Assembly: GCF_032121415.1 (NCBI RefSeq)
Contig: NZ_CP135079.1
Location: 2,790,001-2,854,000 of the forward strand
From: Streptomyces parvus
GTDB taxonomy: Bacteria > Actinomycetota > Actinomycetes > Streptomycetales > Streptomycetaceae
Reading direction: 5' to 3'
Length of the DNA: 64,000 nucleotides
Shown: one piece after another, positions 8,934-17,397 of the stretch
How positions within the stretch are numbered: the first letter of the stretch is position 1
Layout of the letters: each line of letters starts with the position of its first letter
The notes under the pieces: generated by a model
Databases searched by the model: none
The model's input: only the letters and a program-made list of their open reading frames with translations
Told to the model about the DNA's origin: nothing
Position numbers and translations under genes: made by a program

Positions 8934-9467
8934 GTGAGCGAGAAGAAGGTCAGTCTGCTGGAAGGATTCAAGGCCTTCCTGATGCGCGGCAATGTGATCG
9001 ACCTCGCGGTGGCTGTCGTCATCGGTGCCGCTTTCACCAACATCGTGAACGCGGTCGTCAAGGGCGTCATCAACCCGCTGGTCGGCGCGTTCGGCACGCA
9101 GGACCTGGACCACTACAGCTCCTGCCTCCAGGGCCCGTGCATCACGGACCCCAAGACCGGGGAGATGGACGGGATCGAGATCCTGTGGGGCTCGGTGCTC
9201 AGCGCCACCTTCAGCTTCCTGATCACGGCCGCCGTCGTGTACTTCCTGATGGTGCTGCCGATGGCCAAGTACCTGGCCAGGCGGGCAGCGATGCAGGCCG
9301 CCAAGGAAAGTGTGCGGGAGACGATCGAGGTGAGCGAGCTGGAGGTACTGAAGGAGATCCGCGACGAACTGGTCTCCCAGCGCACCGGTGGCGCGCCCGG
9401 GCCGGGCTCGGGCGACGGCCTGGGCGGACCCGGCGGCGCCACTGCCGGCCCGCGCGAGGGCCGGTAG
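8934..9467 (+). CDS. mscL: Large-conductance mechanosensitive channel MscL
   Basis: Pentameric stretch-activated channel in the cytoplasmic membrane that releases solutes on hypo-osmotic shock. The hallmark N-terminus is GFKAFLMRGNVIDLAVAVVIG (first helix), followed by FTNIVNAVVKGVINPLVG, a periplasmic loop containing two cysteines (SSCLQGPC), and a second helix FSFLITAAVVYFLMV. 177 residues, somewhat long because of a Gly/Pro-rich C-terminal tail after the cytoplasmic helix. GTG start with GAAGG nine bases upstream. Confidence 0.95.
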   Translation: MSEKKVSLLEGFKAFLMRGNVIDLAVAVVIGAAFTNIVNAVVKGVINPLVGAFGTQDLDHYSSCLQGPCITDPKTGEMDGIEILWGSVLSATFSFLITAAVVYFLMVLPMAKYLARRAAMQAAKESVRETIEVSELEVLKEIRDELVSQRTGGAPGPGSGDGLGGPGGATAGPREGR

Positions 9468-9483
9468 CCCTCCGGGCGACCGG

Positions 9484-9708
9484 TCAGATGTGGTGGGGCG
9501 GCTTCTCGTCCAGGAAGCGCGCGAGGTCCGCGGCGCTGCCGCCGGCCGGAGGCCGCTCGCCCCACCCCTGGTCCGTATCGTCCGCGGACTGCCGGTCCAG
9601 CGGATCGTCGAAGACCAGAACCGGTTTGGGCTTCGGTTCCCGGGGCGGCTGCTCCTGTGGCTGCTGCTTCTTCGCATCACGCGGGCTGGGGGCGGGGGCG
9701 GCGCTCAT
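9484..9708 (-). CDS. Small hypothetical protein, Pro/Lys-rich
   Basis: 74-residue soluble protein without a recognised domain. It is proline-, lysine- and glutamine-rich in the first half (KKQQPQEQPPREPKPKP) and ends DLARFLDEKPPHHI. CTGGAGAC precedes the ATG. It lies 60 bases downstream of the molybdoenzyme operon on the same strand and could be its last gene or an independent unit. Real coding status rests on the Shine-Dalgarno, third-position G+C and placement, with no family match that I recognise. Confidence 0.6.
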   Translation of the reverse strand: MSAAPAPSPRDAKKQQPQEQPPREPKPKPVLVFDDPLDRQSADDTDQGWGERPPAGGSAADLARFLDEKPPHHI

Positions 9709-9768
9709 GTCTCCAGGGTACGGCGGCTCACCGCGGGGGGTGAGCCGCCGCGGGGCCGGGGGCGGGCG

Positions 9769-10164
9769 TCAGCGGTCCTTCGGGTCCACGAGCCACAGGC
9801 CGAGCACGACGAGGAACGACAGGCAGAGGAAACCGGCCCCCCACCAGGCCGTGCCGGTGCTGCCCTCCATCCACTCGTCGATCAGGACCGTCAGCCCCCA
9901 GAGCTGGCCGATGACGACGGACATGGCCAGGGCGAGGCGGGCGGTCAGCTTCGAGGAGCGCTCAGGATCCTGGTCGGTGCCCGCTCCGGGCCCTGGACCG
10001 GTGTGCCGGACGCGGGGGTCCCCGTATCCGCTGGTGGGGCGGATCTGCGGATACCGCTCGTGGACGGGCCGGTTCAGCTCGGGGTCGGCGCTGCCGGGGT
10101 GGTAGGTCGGGTAGTGGGTGCCCGGGGGCGGCAGCGGCTGCTCGGGGTGCGGGGCGTCGTTCAT
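9769..10164 (-). CDS. Hypothetical membrane protein, two TM segments
   Basis: 131 residues: a proline- and glycine-rich soluble N-terminus (1-75), then two hydrophobic helices (about 78-98 and 106-126) ending WLVDPKDR. Its ATG overlaps the stop of the Rieske gene (ATGA), so translation is coupled and it belongs to the molybdoenzyme operon. Function unknown; an accessory or assembly role for the complex is inference from coupling only. Confidence 0.75.
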   Translation of the reverse strand: MNDAPHPEQPLPPPGTHYPTYHPGSADPELNRPVHERYPQIRPTSGYGDPRVRHTGPGPGAGTDQDPERSSKLTARLALAMSVVIGQLWGLTVLIDEWMEGSTGTAWWGAGFLCLSFLVVLGLWLVDPKDR

Positions 10165-10964
10165 GCCCGCCCGCCCGGGCTCTCGGCGGTGACGGACGCC
10201 GCGCCGGCTCCGCGCCCGGGGCCGGTGACGCGGCTGCCACCCTCCCTTGCGCTGTCGGCCCGGGGGGCGGGCCGTTCACCGGCGGCCCGGTTCCGGGCGC
10301 GTGGCCCGGCGGCCCGGGGCGGGGACTCGGCTCCGCCGTCGATGCCCGGGCAGCCGATACGGGCGGCGAGGTCGGGGCGCTCGCCGCCGAGCCGGCGGCA
10401 GAGGCCCTCCTCGATGCTCTCGCCGGACCGGGTCGTCCCCACGGCCCAGACGCTTCCGTCGTCCTGCTCGATGACCACGACCTTGGGCAGCCCGCGCGGC
10501 GGCGGGCCCGCGGTGACCTCGCCGGACCTGGCGTCGAAGACTCCCTCGTGGCACGGGCAGTACAGCTCGCCCTCGGTGCCCCGGTCCTTGCGCCAGAGCA
10601 CGGCGCAGGCGAGGTGGGTGCAGACCGCGGAGTAGCCGACCAGGGTGCCGTCGTCGAGGCGGACGGCGACGGCCCGGTCCTCCTCGCCCGGATAGCGGAA
10701 GGCGATCGATTCGCCGGGCGGGAGCGCGCCGGCGATGCGCTTCGGCTCGGGGGCCTTGCCCTCCTCGCCGTCGCCGTGGCGGTGGAGGATGCCCGCGGCC
10801 ACCCCGATACCGCCGACGGCGAGTCCGCCGGAGACGGTGGTGACGATCCGGAGGTAGTCCCGCCGGGTGGTGAGTGAGTCGGCGGCGATCCGGTCCTGGA
10901 GCGCCTCGCGCGGGTCTCCCCCGGCGGGGTGCTCGCCGGCCGGCTGCCGGTCGGTGACGCTCAT
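10161..10964 (-). CDS. Rieske [2Fe-2S] protein with Tat-like anchor
   Basis: 267-residue Rieske iron-sulfur protein. Cluster ligands are visible as C115-T-H117 and C136-P-C-H139 (CTHLAC and CPCHEG). A twin-arginine type N-terminus, TTRRDYLRIV with R34-R35, precedes a hydrophobic helix (about 40-60), suggesting Tat export and an anchored domain on the outer face. The last 60 residues are low complexity. Start codon overlaps the stop of the 4Fe-4S gene (ATGA) and its own stop overlaps the next start. Probably an electron-transfer partner of the molybdopterin oxidoreductase; quinol exchange is inferred. Confidence 0.9.
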   Translation of the reverse strand: MSVTDRQPAGEHPAGGDPREALQDRIAADSLTTRRDYLRIVTTVSGGLAVGGIGVAAGILHRHGDGEEGKAPEPKRIAGALPPGESIAFRYPGEEDRAVAVRLDDGTLVGYSAVCTHLACAVLWRKDRGTEGELYCPCHEGVFDARSGEVTAGPPPRGLPKVVVIEQDDGSVWAVGTTRSGESIEEGLCRRLGGERPDLAARIGCPGIDGGAESPPRAAGPRARNRAAGERPAPRADSAREGGSRVTGPGRGAGAASVTAESPGGRA

Positions 10965-11563
10965 CGGCGGACGTCCTTCCCGTTGATCTCGACGACGGGA
11001 AGACCGCCGGGCACCGGCCACTGGACCCGTTCGGCCGGGACCACCACGGCCACGCCGGTGCGGACCTCGGTCTCGCCGAAGACGAAGCTGTCGGCGACCT
11101 GGACGCCGGGGCGCTCGGCCTGGAGCTCCTCGACGGTTCCGTAGAAGAGCGCTCCGGTCGGGCAGACGGTGGCGCACATGGGGGCGAGGCCGTAGGCGGT
11201 GCGGTCGTAGCAGAGGTTGCACTTCATCTGCAGCTTCGCCTCGAGGTCGATCTTCGGTACGCCGAAGGGACAGGCGTTGACGCAGTTGGAGCAACCGATG
11301 CAGCGGGTGGTGTCGGCCTGCTGCACCACACCGTCCGCGGTCACCAGGATCGCGTCGGCGGGACAGACCTCGGCGCACGGGGCGACCGGGTCCTCGCAGT
11401 GCATGCAGACAGTCGGGAGAGAGGCGACGGAGTGGCCCTCGTCGGTGTAGTCGAGGTGGATCATCGATGTGCCGCGGTGCGAGTCGCATTCGCGGCAGGC
11501 GGAGACACAGGCCTGGCAGCCGATGCAGCGCCCCGGGTCGATGAAGATCGTTCTGCCCATCAT
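10961..11563 (-). CDS. 4Fe-4S ferredoxin subunit of molybdoenzyme
   Basis: 200-residue ferredoxin of the FdhB/NrfC/DmsB type. Four cysteine clusters are visible: CIGCQACVSACREC, CMHCEDPVAPCAEVC, CIGCSNCVNACPFG and CNLCYDR...CATVCPTG, which would bind four [4Fe-4S] clusters and pass electrons to or from the catalytic subunit. Two adjacent ATGs (11563 and 11560) follow GAGGAGCTGAGG; I use the first. It lies five bases after the catalytic subunit gene and overlaps the Rieske gene by four. Confidence 0.92.
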   Translation of the reverse strand: MMGRTIFIDPGRCIGCQACVSACRECDSHRGTSMIHLDYTDEGHSVASLPTVCMHCEDPVAPCAEVCPADAILVTADGVVQQADTTRCIGCSNCVNACPFGVPKIDLEAKLQMKCNLCYDRTAYGLAPMCATVCPTGALFYGTVEELQAERPGVQVADSFVFGETEVRTGVAVVVPAERVQWPVPGGLPVVEINGKDVRR

Positions 11564-11568
11564 GGGCC

Positions 11569-13896
11569 TCAGCTCCTCTCCGAGGTGCCACGGCCCTGCG
11601 GGGCCGTGGGGGGCAGCGGCTCGGTACGGGAGACCTGGGTCTCCGGGTAGGCGACATGGCCGGGGGCGACCGGCGGGGCGGGGACCTCGTCGACCCGCTC
11701 GGCGTGCTCGATGCGGCAGGCGCACACCTTGTACTCGGGGATCTTGGAGCGGGGGTCGAGGGCGTCGATGGTGAGGGCGTTGGCCGCGGCGGGGACCGGC
11801 CAGTGGTACGGGACGAACACGGTGTCGGGGCGGATCGCCTCGGTGACCAGGGCGGGGAAGACCTCGCTGCCGCGCCGGGTGACGACGCGGACGGGTTCAC
11901 CGTTGCGGAAGCCATGGGAGGGGTGGATCTCGGCCCAGGGGCGCGGAGTCTGTTCGACGAGGGCGCCGAGCCTGCGGGTCTGGTTGCCGGAGAGGAAGTG
12001 GGCGACGGTGCGGCCGGTGGTGAGGGACATGGGGTGCTCGTCGTCGTACGGGTCCATCGGCGGGTGCCATTCGACGGCCTGGAGGTGGATCCTGCCGTCG
12101 GGGTGGTAGGTCTTCCCGTCCTCGAAGAGCCGGGGGGTGCCGGGGTGGTCGGTGGTGGGGCAGGGCCAGGCGATGCCGCCGGTCTCCTCCAGCCGTTCGT
12201 AGGTGATGCCGTAGTAGTCGTTGACGGTTCCGGCGGAGGCGACGCGCAGCTCGTCGAAGACCGACCGGGAGTCGGGGAAGTCGAATTTGTCGCCCGCACC
12301 GAGGCGGCGGGCGAGTTCGCAGATCACCCAGGTGTCGGTCCGGACGCCTGGAGGCGGGTCCTGGGCCTTGTTGTGCTTGACCACGCGGGCTTCCGCGTTG
12401 GCCATCACGCCTTCGTCCTCGGCCCAGGTGGTGACGGGGAAGACGACATGGGCGTTGGCTGCGGTCTCGGAGAGGAAGAAGTCGAATTGCGCGTGGAACT
12501 CGGTGGTGTCGTACCCCTCCTTGACCACCCGGTAGTTGGGCAGGGAGACGAAGGGGTTGTTGCAGATGCCGATCAGGCCGCGGATCTCGCGGCGCTGCAT
12601 CTGCCAGACCATTTCCATCATGGAGGTGCCGGCGGGCGGGAGTTCGGACTCCTCGATGCCCCAGATCTCGCAGATCTGGCGGCGGTGCTCCTCGTTCGAG
12701 ATGGAGCGTCCGCCGGGGAGGAGGTCGGACTTCTGGCCGTGCTCGCGGCCACCCTGCCCGTTCCCCTGGCCGGTGATGGTGCCGTAGCCGGCGCCGGGTC
12801 TGCCGATGTGGCCGGTGGCGGTGCAGAGGTTGATCACGGAGAGGCAGTTCTCGACGCCCTGCGAGTGGTGTTCGATGCCTCGGGCGTGCCAGGCCATGGC
12901 CTTGGGGGCGCGGGCGAAGGCCCGGGCGACCTCGACGATCTGCTCGGCGGGAATGCCGCAGATCGCGGCGGCGCGGGAGGGCGGATATTCGGCGGCCTTG
13001 GCCCTGACCTCCTCCCAGCCGGTGGCGTGGCCGGCGAGGAAGTTCTCGTCGGTGAGCCCTTCCTCGATGACGACGTTCAGGACGGAGGTGAAGAAGGCGG
13101 AGTCGGTGCCGGGTTTGAGGGCGACGTGGATGTCGGCGGTCCGGGCGATGGCGGTCTCGCGCGGGTCGACCACGATGAGGGTCGCGCCGCGGTCCCGGGC
13201 TCCCCAGACGTACTGGGTCATCACGGGGAAGCACTCGCCGACGTTGGAGCCCGCGATGAGCAGGCAGTCGGTGAGCAGGATGTCGGAGAAGGGGTTGCCG
13301 GCCCGGTCGATGCCGAAGGCCAGCTTGTTGGCGCCCGCGGCGCTGACCATGCAGAGGCGGCCGTTGTAGTCGACGTGCCGGGACTTGAGCGCGACCCGGG
13401 CGAACTTGCCCACCAGATAGGTCTTCTCGGAGAACAGGCTGGCCCCGCCGAGGAGCCCGAAGGCGTCGTTGCCGTACGTCTGCTGGATGCGCTTGACCTC
13501 GGAGACGGTGAAGTCGAGGGCCTCCTCCCAGGAGACCTCACGGAACTCCTCGTCGCGGGAGCGGCGCATCAGCGGGGCGGTGAGCCGGTCGGGGTGGTTG
13601 ACCTGCTGGTAGGCGTTGATGCCCTTGGGGCAGAGCCGCATCCGGTTGATGTCGTGGTTGCGGGGTTCGACGCCGAAGACCTTGCCGCCGTGGTCCACCC
13701 GCAGATACATCCCGCACTGGACACCGCAGAAGCAGCAGTGGGTGGGTACCAGCGTCTCGCCGTTCTGGTCGGCGTGCCACCGGTCGGCCGGGATGCCGCC
13801 CGCGTCCCGGAAGGCGCGGGTGCCGGGCGGGGCGAGGGAGGGGTCCAGGGGGACGATGGTGCGGCGGTCGGCGGCAGCTCGCGGATCCGCGGTCAC
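11569..13896 (-). CDS. Molybdopterin oxidoreductase, FDH/nitrate reductase-like
   Basis: 775-residue catalytic subunit of the DMSO-reductase superfamily. An N-terminal [4Fe-4S] motif C54xxC57xxxC61...C89 (HCCFCGVQCG, LCPKG) precedes the Mo-bis-MGD domains (TGQGNGQGGREHG) and ends with a dinucleotide-binding domain. The presumed Mo ligand is C182 in GRLCMVSAAG: a Cys, not Sec, followed by Met as in Nas/Nap nitrate reductases rather than the His of formate dehydrogenases. No Tat signal, so probably cytoplasmic. GTG start overlaps the stop of the membrane subunit gene. Substrate not assignable by eye. Confidence 0.88.
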   Translation of the reverse strand: MTADPRAAADRRTIVPLDPSLAPPGTRAFRDAGGIPADRWHADQNGETLVPTHCCFCGVQCGMYLRVDHGGKVFGVEPRNHDINRMRLCPKGINAYQQVNHPDRLTAPLMRRSRDEEFREVSWEEALDFTVSEVKRIQQTYGNDAFGLLGGASLFSEKTYLVGKFARVALKSRHVDYNGRLCMVSAAGANKLAFGIDRAGNPFSDILLTDCLLIAGSNVGECFPVMTQYVWGARDRGATLIVVDPRETAIARTADIHVALKPGTDSAFFTSVLNVVIEEGLTDENFLAGHATGWEEVRAKAAEYPPSRAAAICGIPAEQIVEVARAFARAPKAMAWHARGIEHHSQGVENCLSVINLCTATGHIGRPGAGYGTITGQGNGQGGREHGQKSDLLPGGRSISNEEHRRQICEIWGIEESELPPAGTSMMEMVWQMQRREIRGLIGICNNPFVSLPNYRVVKEGYDTTEFHAQFDFFLSETAANAHVVFPVTTWAEDEGVMANAEARVVKHNKAQDPPPGVRTDTWVICELARRLGAGDKFDFPDSRSVFDELRVASAGTVNDYYGITYERLEETGGIAWPCPTTDHPGTPRLFEDGKTYHPDGRIHLQAVEWHPPMDPYDDEHPMSLTTGRTVAHFLSGNQTRRLGALVEQTPRPWAEIHPSHGFRNGEPVRVVTRRGSEVFPALVTEAIRPDTVFVPYHWPVPAAANALTIDALDPRSKIPEYKVCACRIEHAERVDEVPAPPVAPGHVAYPETQVSRTEPLPPTAPQGRGTSERS

Positions 13897-15002
13897 TTGA
13901 AGCCCTTCTTCACATGGGAGAGGTAGGCGCTGCCGCGCAGCACCCGCTTGCAGCGCGGGCAGTATTCGGCCCAGGCGTCGAAGTCGAGGCTGAGGTCGCG
14001 CATGGTGCCGCGCAGGTTCTCGACGTAGGGCCCGGTGTCGATGGGTTCCTCGCAGCGGCGGCAGGCGAAGACCTCGTCGTCCTTGCGACCGGTGTACTTG
14101 AACAGCTGCATGCCGACCGCGGCCGGGCGCTGGACGATGTGGAAGAACTTGCCGAACGGGATGTAGATCAGGGTGAAGACGACGGACACCATGTGCAGGA
14201 TCGCCAGGAACTGGTAGCCGCCGCCGTGCAGGAAGACCGAGGAGAAGGTGAGCAGCAGGCCGGTCACGGAGATGACGATGAGCGCGATCAGCGGCACCAG
14301 GTCGTAGGCGAAGCGCTGGCCGGTGACGGCGCCGCGGTCCTTCATCCGGCGCCACAGGAAGTAGGAGGCGCCGGGGATGACGAGGACGGCGGCGATGTCC
14401 AAGCCGTGGAACATCAGCCAGCCGAGAAGGTTCAGGGAGTCGAAGCCGAGGATCTTGAATCCCCAGATCCGCATCTCGTAACCGGGCCCTGAGCCGGTGC
14501 CGGAGGTGAAGGTGAACCAGCCCCAGGTGAGCGGGAAGGTGATCAGGGCGGCAAGGACGCAGCCCCAGAAGATGAGCTGGTGAGCGGCCCAGCGGGCGTG
14601 GGAGCGGGCACCGAGGAACTTCTGGAAGCCGAGGTAGGTGGCGATCATCCTGGGGAGGGCGGTGGGGGCGCTGCGGAAGTTCTCCATCGAGAAGAGGCTG
14701 CGCCGGCCCTGTCGGAAGAGGCGTCGGGCACCGGGGGCGGAGATCCAGACGGTGTAGCGGTAGGCGACGCCGAAGGCGAGGAAGACCGTGGCGACGGCGT
14801 ACGGGAGGAGGGCCGAGTCGAAGGTGCGGAGCATGCGGCTGCCGAGCACGATCGCAAGGATCAGGAGGGCGGAGACAGCCACTCCGGCGAGCGTGGCCCG
14901 GGTGGTGACGGACCGGGGGCCGGCCGGCGCGGGAGGGGTGACCGCGGGGTCGCCGGGGGCGGGGGGCTCGGCTGCTGCGGTGGCTTCTGAGGGCTCGGTC
15001 AC
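13893..15002 (-). CDS. Membrane subunit of molybdoenzyme complex
   Basis: 369-residue integral membrane protein with about six helices (residues 38-260). It carries histidines in several helices (for example LMFHGLDIAAVL and AILHMVSVVF), as expected for a b-type cytochrome or NarI-like quinone-linked subunit. A C-terminal cytoplasmic part has two CxxC pairs, CRRCEE and CPRCKR, which may bind zinc or iron. Such proteins are sometimes mislabelled MFS transporters. GTG start; first gene of the coupled operon, overlapping the catalytic subunit gene (GTGA). Electron transfer between quinone pool and catalytic subunit is inferred. Confidence 0.78.
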   Translation of the reverse strand: MTEPSEATAAAEPPAPGDPAVTPPAPAGPRSVTTRATLAGVAVSALLILAIVLGSRMLRTFDSALLPYAVATVFLAFGVAYRYTVWISAPGARRLFRQGRRSLFSMENFRSAPTALPRMIATYLGFQKFLGARSHARWAAHQLIFWGCVLAALITFPLTWGWFTFTSGTGSGPGYEMRIWGFKILGFDSLNLLGWLMFHGLDIAAVLVIPGASYFLWRRMKDRGAVTGQRFAYDLVPLIALIVISVTGLLLTFSSVFLHGGGYQFLAILHMVSVVFTLIYIPFGKFFHIVQRPAAVGMQLFKYTGRKDDEVFACRRCEEPIDTGPYVENLRGTMRDLSLDFDAWAEYCPRCKRVLRGSAYLSHVKKGFK

Positions 15003-15231
15003 CCGGCCACCGTAGGGCTGTGTGGGTCGATTGAACCCGTTTTAGGGGGTGGGAGGGTGAGCGGGTCGCCCGGACAGTCGCAAAAGCCCTTGCCCGGGGG
15101 TCTTGTGCGGGCGGGGCCTTGAGCGCCGACCGTACGGAATCTCGCGCACCGCTTTCGGCCCGCCGGTACGTTCGAGGCGTAGCGGCCCGTGCTCTTCGGC
15201 GGGCCCCGATCCCGCCCGGAGGAGCCGCACG

Positions 15232-16317
15232 ATGACGCGCGAGGACCAAGCCCCCGAACTGCCGCCCCTGCTGGACGCGCTGACCGATGTGGCCGGCATC
15301 CGCGTCGGCCACGCCGAGGTCGCCGGTGCGGGCGCGCTGAGCGGAACAACCGTCGTCCTGGCGCCCGAGGGCGGGGCCGTGGCAGCCGTGGATGTGCGGG
15401 GCGGCGGGCCGGGTACGCGGGAGACGGACGCCCTGGATCCGCGCAACCTGGTGCAGCGGGTCGACGCCGTCGTCCTCACGGGCGGGAGCGCCTTCGGGCT
15501 CGACGCGGCGTCCGGCGTGATGGCGTGGCTGGAGGAGCAGGGCCGGGGCGTCCGGGTCGGGCCCGGGCCCACCCAGGTGGTACCGGTCGTTCCGGCCGCC
15601 GCCCTCTTCGATCTCGGGCGGGGCGGCGACTGGCGGGCCCGCCCCGACGCGTCGACCGGCCGCGCCGCGGTGGAGGCCGCGGCCGCCACGGGCCCCGGGG
15701 AGCCCGTCGCCGAGGGCTCGGTGGGCGCGGGCACCGGTGCGGTGGCCGGGCAGCTCAAGGGCGGCATCGGCACGGCGAGCGTCCGCCTCGCCTCCGGGGT
15801 CACGGTGGCCGCCGTCGTCGCGGTGAACGCGGCGGGCTCGGTGGTGGATCCCCGGACCGGGGTGCTGTTCGGGGAGTACGGGGCCGGGGAGCCGCCGGCC
15901 CGCCCTCCGGCCGAGGTCCACGCGGCGGCAAAGCTGCGCCTCGCGCAGCAGCGGGAGGCGACGGAGACGGCCGGGAGCGCGGCCCCGCCGTTCAACACGA
16001 CGATCGCGGTCGTCGCCACGGACGCGGACCTGACCCGGGCGCAGGCCCAGAAGCTGGCGGGCACCGCACACGACGGCCTGGCCCGCGCGGTGCGCCCGGT
16101 CCACCTGCTGACCGACGGGGACACCGTGTTCACCCTGGCCACCGGGCAGGTGCCGGTGGAGCCGGGGAGCCCGGTCGCCGTCAACGAGATCCTGGCGGCG
16201 GGTGCCGACGTCCTGGCGCGGGCCGTCGTGAAGGCGGTGCGCGCGGCCCGGAGCGCCGAGGGGCCGGGCGGCAGGCTCCTCTCGTACACGGAGCTGTACG
16301 GAGGCGGGATGCGCTGA
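15232..16317 (+). CDS. P1 family peptidase (S58, DmpA/NylC type)
   Basis: 361-residue N-terminal-nucleophile hydrolase. The family matures by self-cleavage before a Ser/Thr: here N255-T256 in PFNTTIAVV, with Thr256 as predicted nucleophile, as in 6-aminohexanoate oligomer hydrolase NylC. Other features are TDVAGIRVGHAE at the start, VVLTGGSAFGLDAASGV, and the VGAGTGAVAGQLKGGIG stretch. GGAGGAGCC precedes the ATG. Real substrate (D-amino peptides, beta-peptides, amides) unknown. Divergent from the molybdoenzyme operon. Confidence 0.9.
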   Translation: MTREDQAPELPPLLDALTDVAGIRVGHAEVAGAGALSGTTVVLAPEGGAVAAVDVRGGGPGTRETDALDPRNLVQRVDAVVLTGGSAFGLDAASGVMAWLEEQGRGVRVGPGPTQVVPVVPAAALFDLGRGGDWRARPDASTGRAAVEAAAATGPGEPVAEGSVGAGTGAVAGQLKGGIGTASVRLASGVTVAAVVAVNAAGSVVDPRTGVLFGEYGAGEPPARPPAEVHAAAKLRLAQQREATETAGSAAPPFNTTIAVVATDADLTRAQAQKLAGTAHDGLARAVRPVHLLTDGDTVFTLATGQVPVEPGSPVAVNEILAAGADVLARAVVKAVRAARSAEGPGGRLLSYTELYGGGMR

Positions 16318-16544
16318 GGCCGCGACGGAGGGGGCGCGCGGCGTGAGCCGGGGGCGCGTACGGGCGGCCGACTCACCGTCCACGCAAGGGAGTTCCTCCC
16401 AAGCGCCCGAAATGCACCGGGAACCGGCGGGGAACTTTCTGCGTGCGCCTTACGTTTTCAACCAACCCCGGTCACGATGTCAGACCCAGGGACTACGTTA
16501 AGCACGCATCGAGTAACACGCGGCGACGGCCTGGAGACACCACC

Positions 16545-17300
16545 TTGAGCGATCCGTGCGAGACAACCGAGCATCACCTCGACCGACTCCTGCGACGCGC
16601 CCTGAACTCCTTCGACCTTCCCGACAGCACGGTCGACCGCCTCGGCACGGCGCTCGCCCACAGCAGTTCGCTGCACTCGTCGCACCACAGCTCCGTGCTG
16701 CACCGCGAGACCTACCGTCACACGTATCTCCTCGCCGACGGCTCCGCCCTCACCCTGTGGGAGCTGGTGCACAGCGGCGGCCGTGACGTGCGGAGCCCGC
16801 GTCGGCACGAGCTGTACGACGACGAGGGCGACGCCCGGATCGCCGCGTCCCGGCTGGCCGGGAGCTTCTCCGACTCCCCGGCCTTCGGCTACGAGGGGAC
16901 GCAGGAGGCGCCGGGGGACCTGGAGATGCTGACGGTCCTGATGTCCGCCCCGCCGGCCCCGCTCCCCCGGACGTACGCCCCCGACAATTCCGCGGACCAC
17001 GCCCGCCGCGTGCTGCGCCGCGCGGAGAACGCCGACCGGCCGGGCGAGGAGAAGGCGCGGCTGCTCCGGGCCGCCTTCGCCCACCACATCACCCAGATCT
17101 TCGGGCGGCAGTGCGATGTCGACGGCCGGCCCGCCGGTTTCACGCTCTACGAGCACGCGTTCCTGCTGCTGGACGGCAGCGAGACGAGCCTGTGGGAGGT
17201 CGAACACACGGCGACGCCCGACGGCCGCCACATGTGCGAGGTGTACGAGGACGAGCACACCGCCCGCGCGGCGATGGAGAGCCGCACCCGGATCTGCTGA
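16545..17300 (+). CDS. DUF6227 family protein
   Basis: 251-residue soluble protein of a family conserved in Streptomyces. It contains two similar halves: RHTYLLADGSALTLWELVHSG...HELYDDEGDARIA and YEHAFLLLDGSETSLWEVEHTA...CEVYEDEHTARAA, an internal duplication. I place the start at TTG 16545 because GGAGACACCACC precedes it; the open frame extends to 16443 but lacks a good start there. No function is known. A strong terminator follows. Confidence 0.8.
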   Translation: MSDPCETTEHHLDRLLRRALNSFDLPDSTVDRLGTALAHSSSLHSSHHSSVLHRETYRHTYLLADGSALTLWELVHSGGRDVRSPRRHELYDDEGDARIAASRLAGSFSDSPAFGYEGTQEAPGDLEMLTVLMSAPPAPLPRTYAPDNSADHARRVLRRAENADRPGEEKARLLRAAFAHHITQIFGRQCDVDGRPAGFTLYEHAFLLLDGSETSLWEVEHTATPDGRHMCEVYEDEHTARAAMESRTRIC

Positions 17301-17352
17301 CCCGGGCCACCAGCGCCCGGCGCCCCGGAACCGCCGCGAGGCCGGCGCGCCA

Positions 17353-17378
17353 GGGCCCGGGTCTGCTGACCCGGGCCC
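17353..17378. terminator. Bidirectional terminator
   Basis: GGGCCCGGGTC-TGCT-GACCCGGGCCC, a perfect 11-base stem with a 4-base loop followed by ATTT, between the convergent DUF6227 and MFS genes. Confidence 0.85.
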
Positions 17379-17397
17379 GATTTCCCTGCCTTACCGG

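Noticed and set aside
12830..13360. Selenocysteine formate dehydrogenase
   Set aside because: The Mo-ligand position is encoded as Cys (C182), with no in-frame TGA there.
11656..13926. 756-codon plus-strand frame opposite the molybdopterin oxidoreductase gene
   Set aside because: Antisense shadow with Gly/Val/Asp bias; the minus strand carries all family motifs.
15042..16376. 444-codon minus-strand frame over the S58 peptidase gene
   Set aside because: Shadow frame; the plus strand has the complete peptidase motifs and Shine-Dalgarno.
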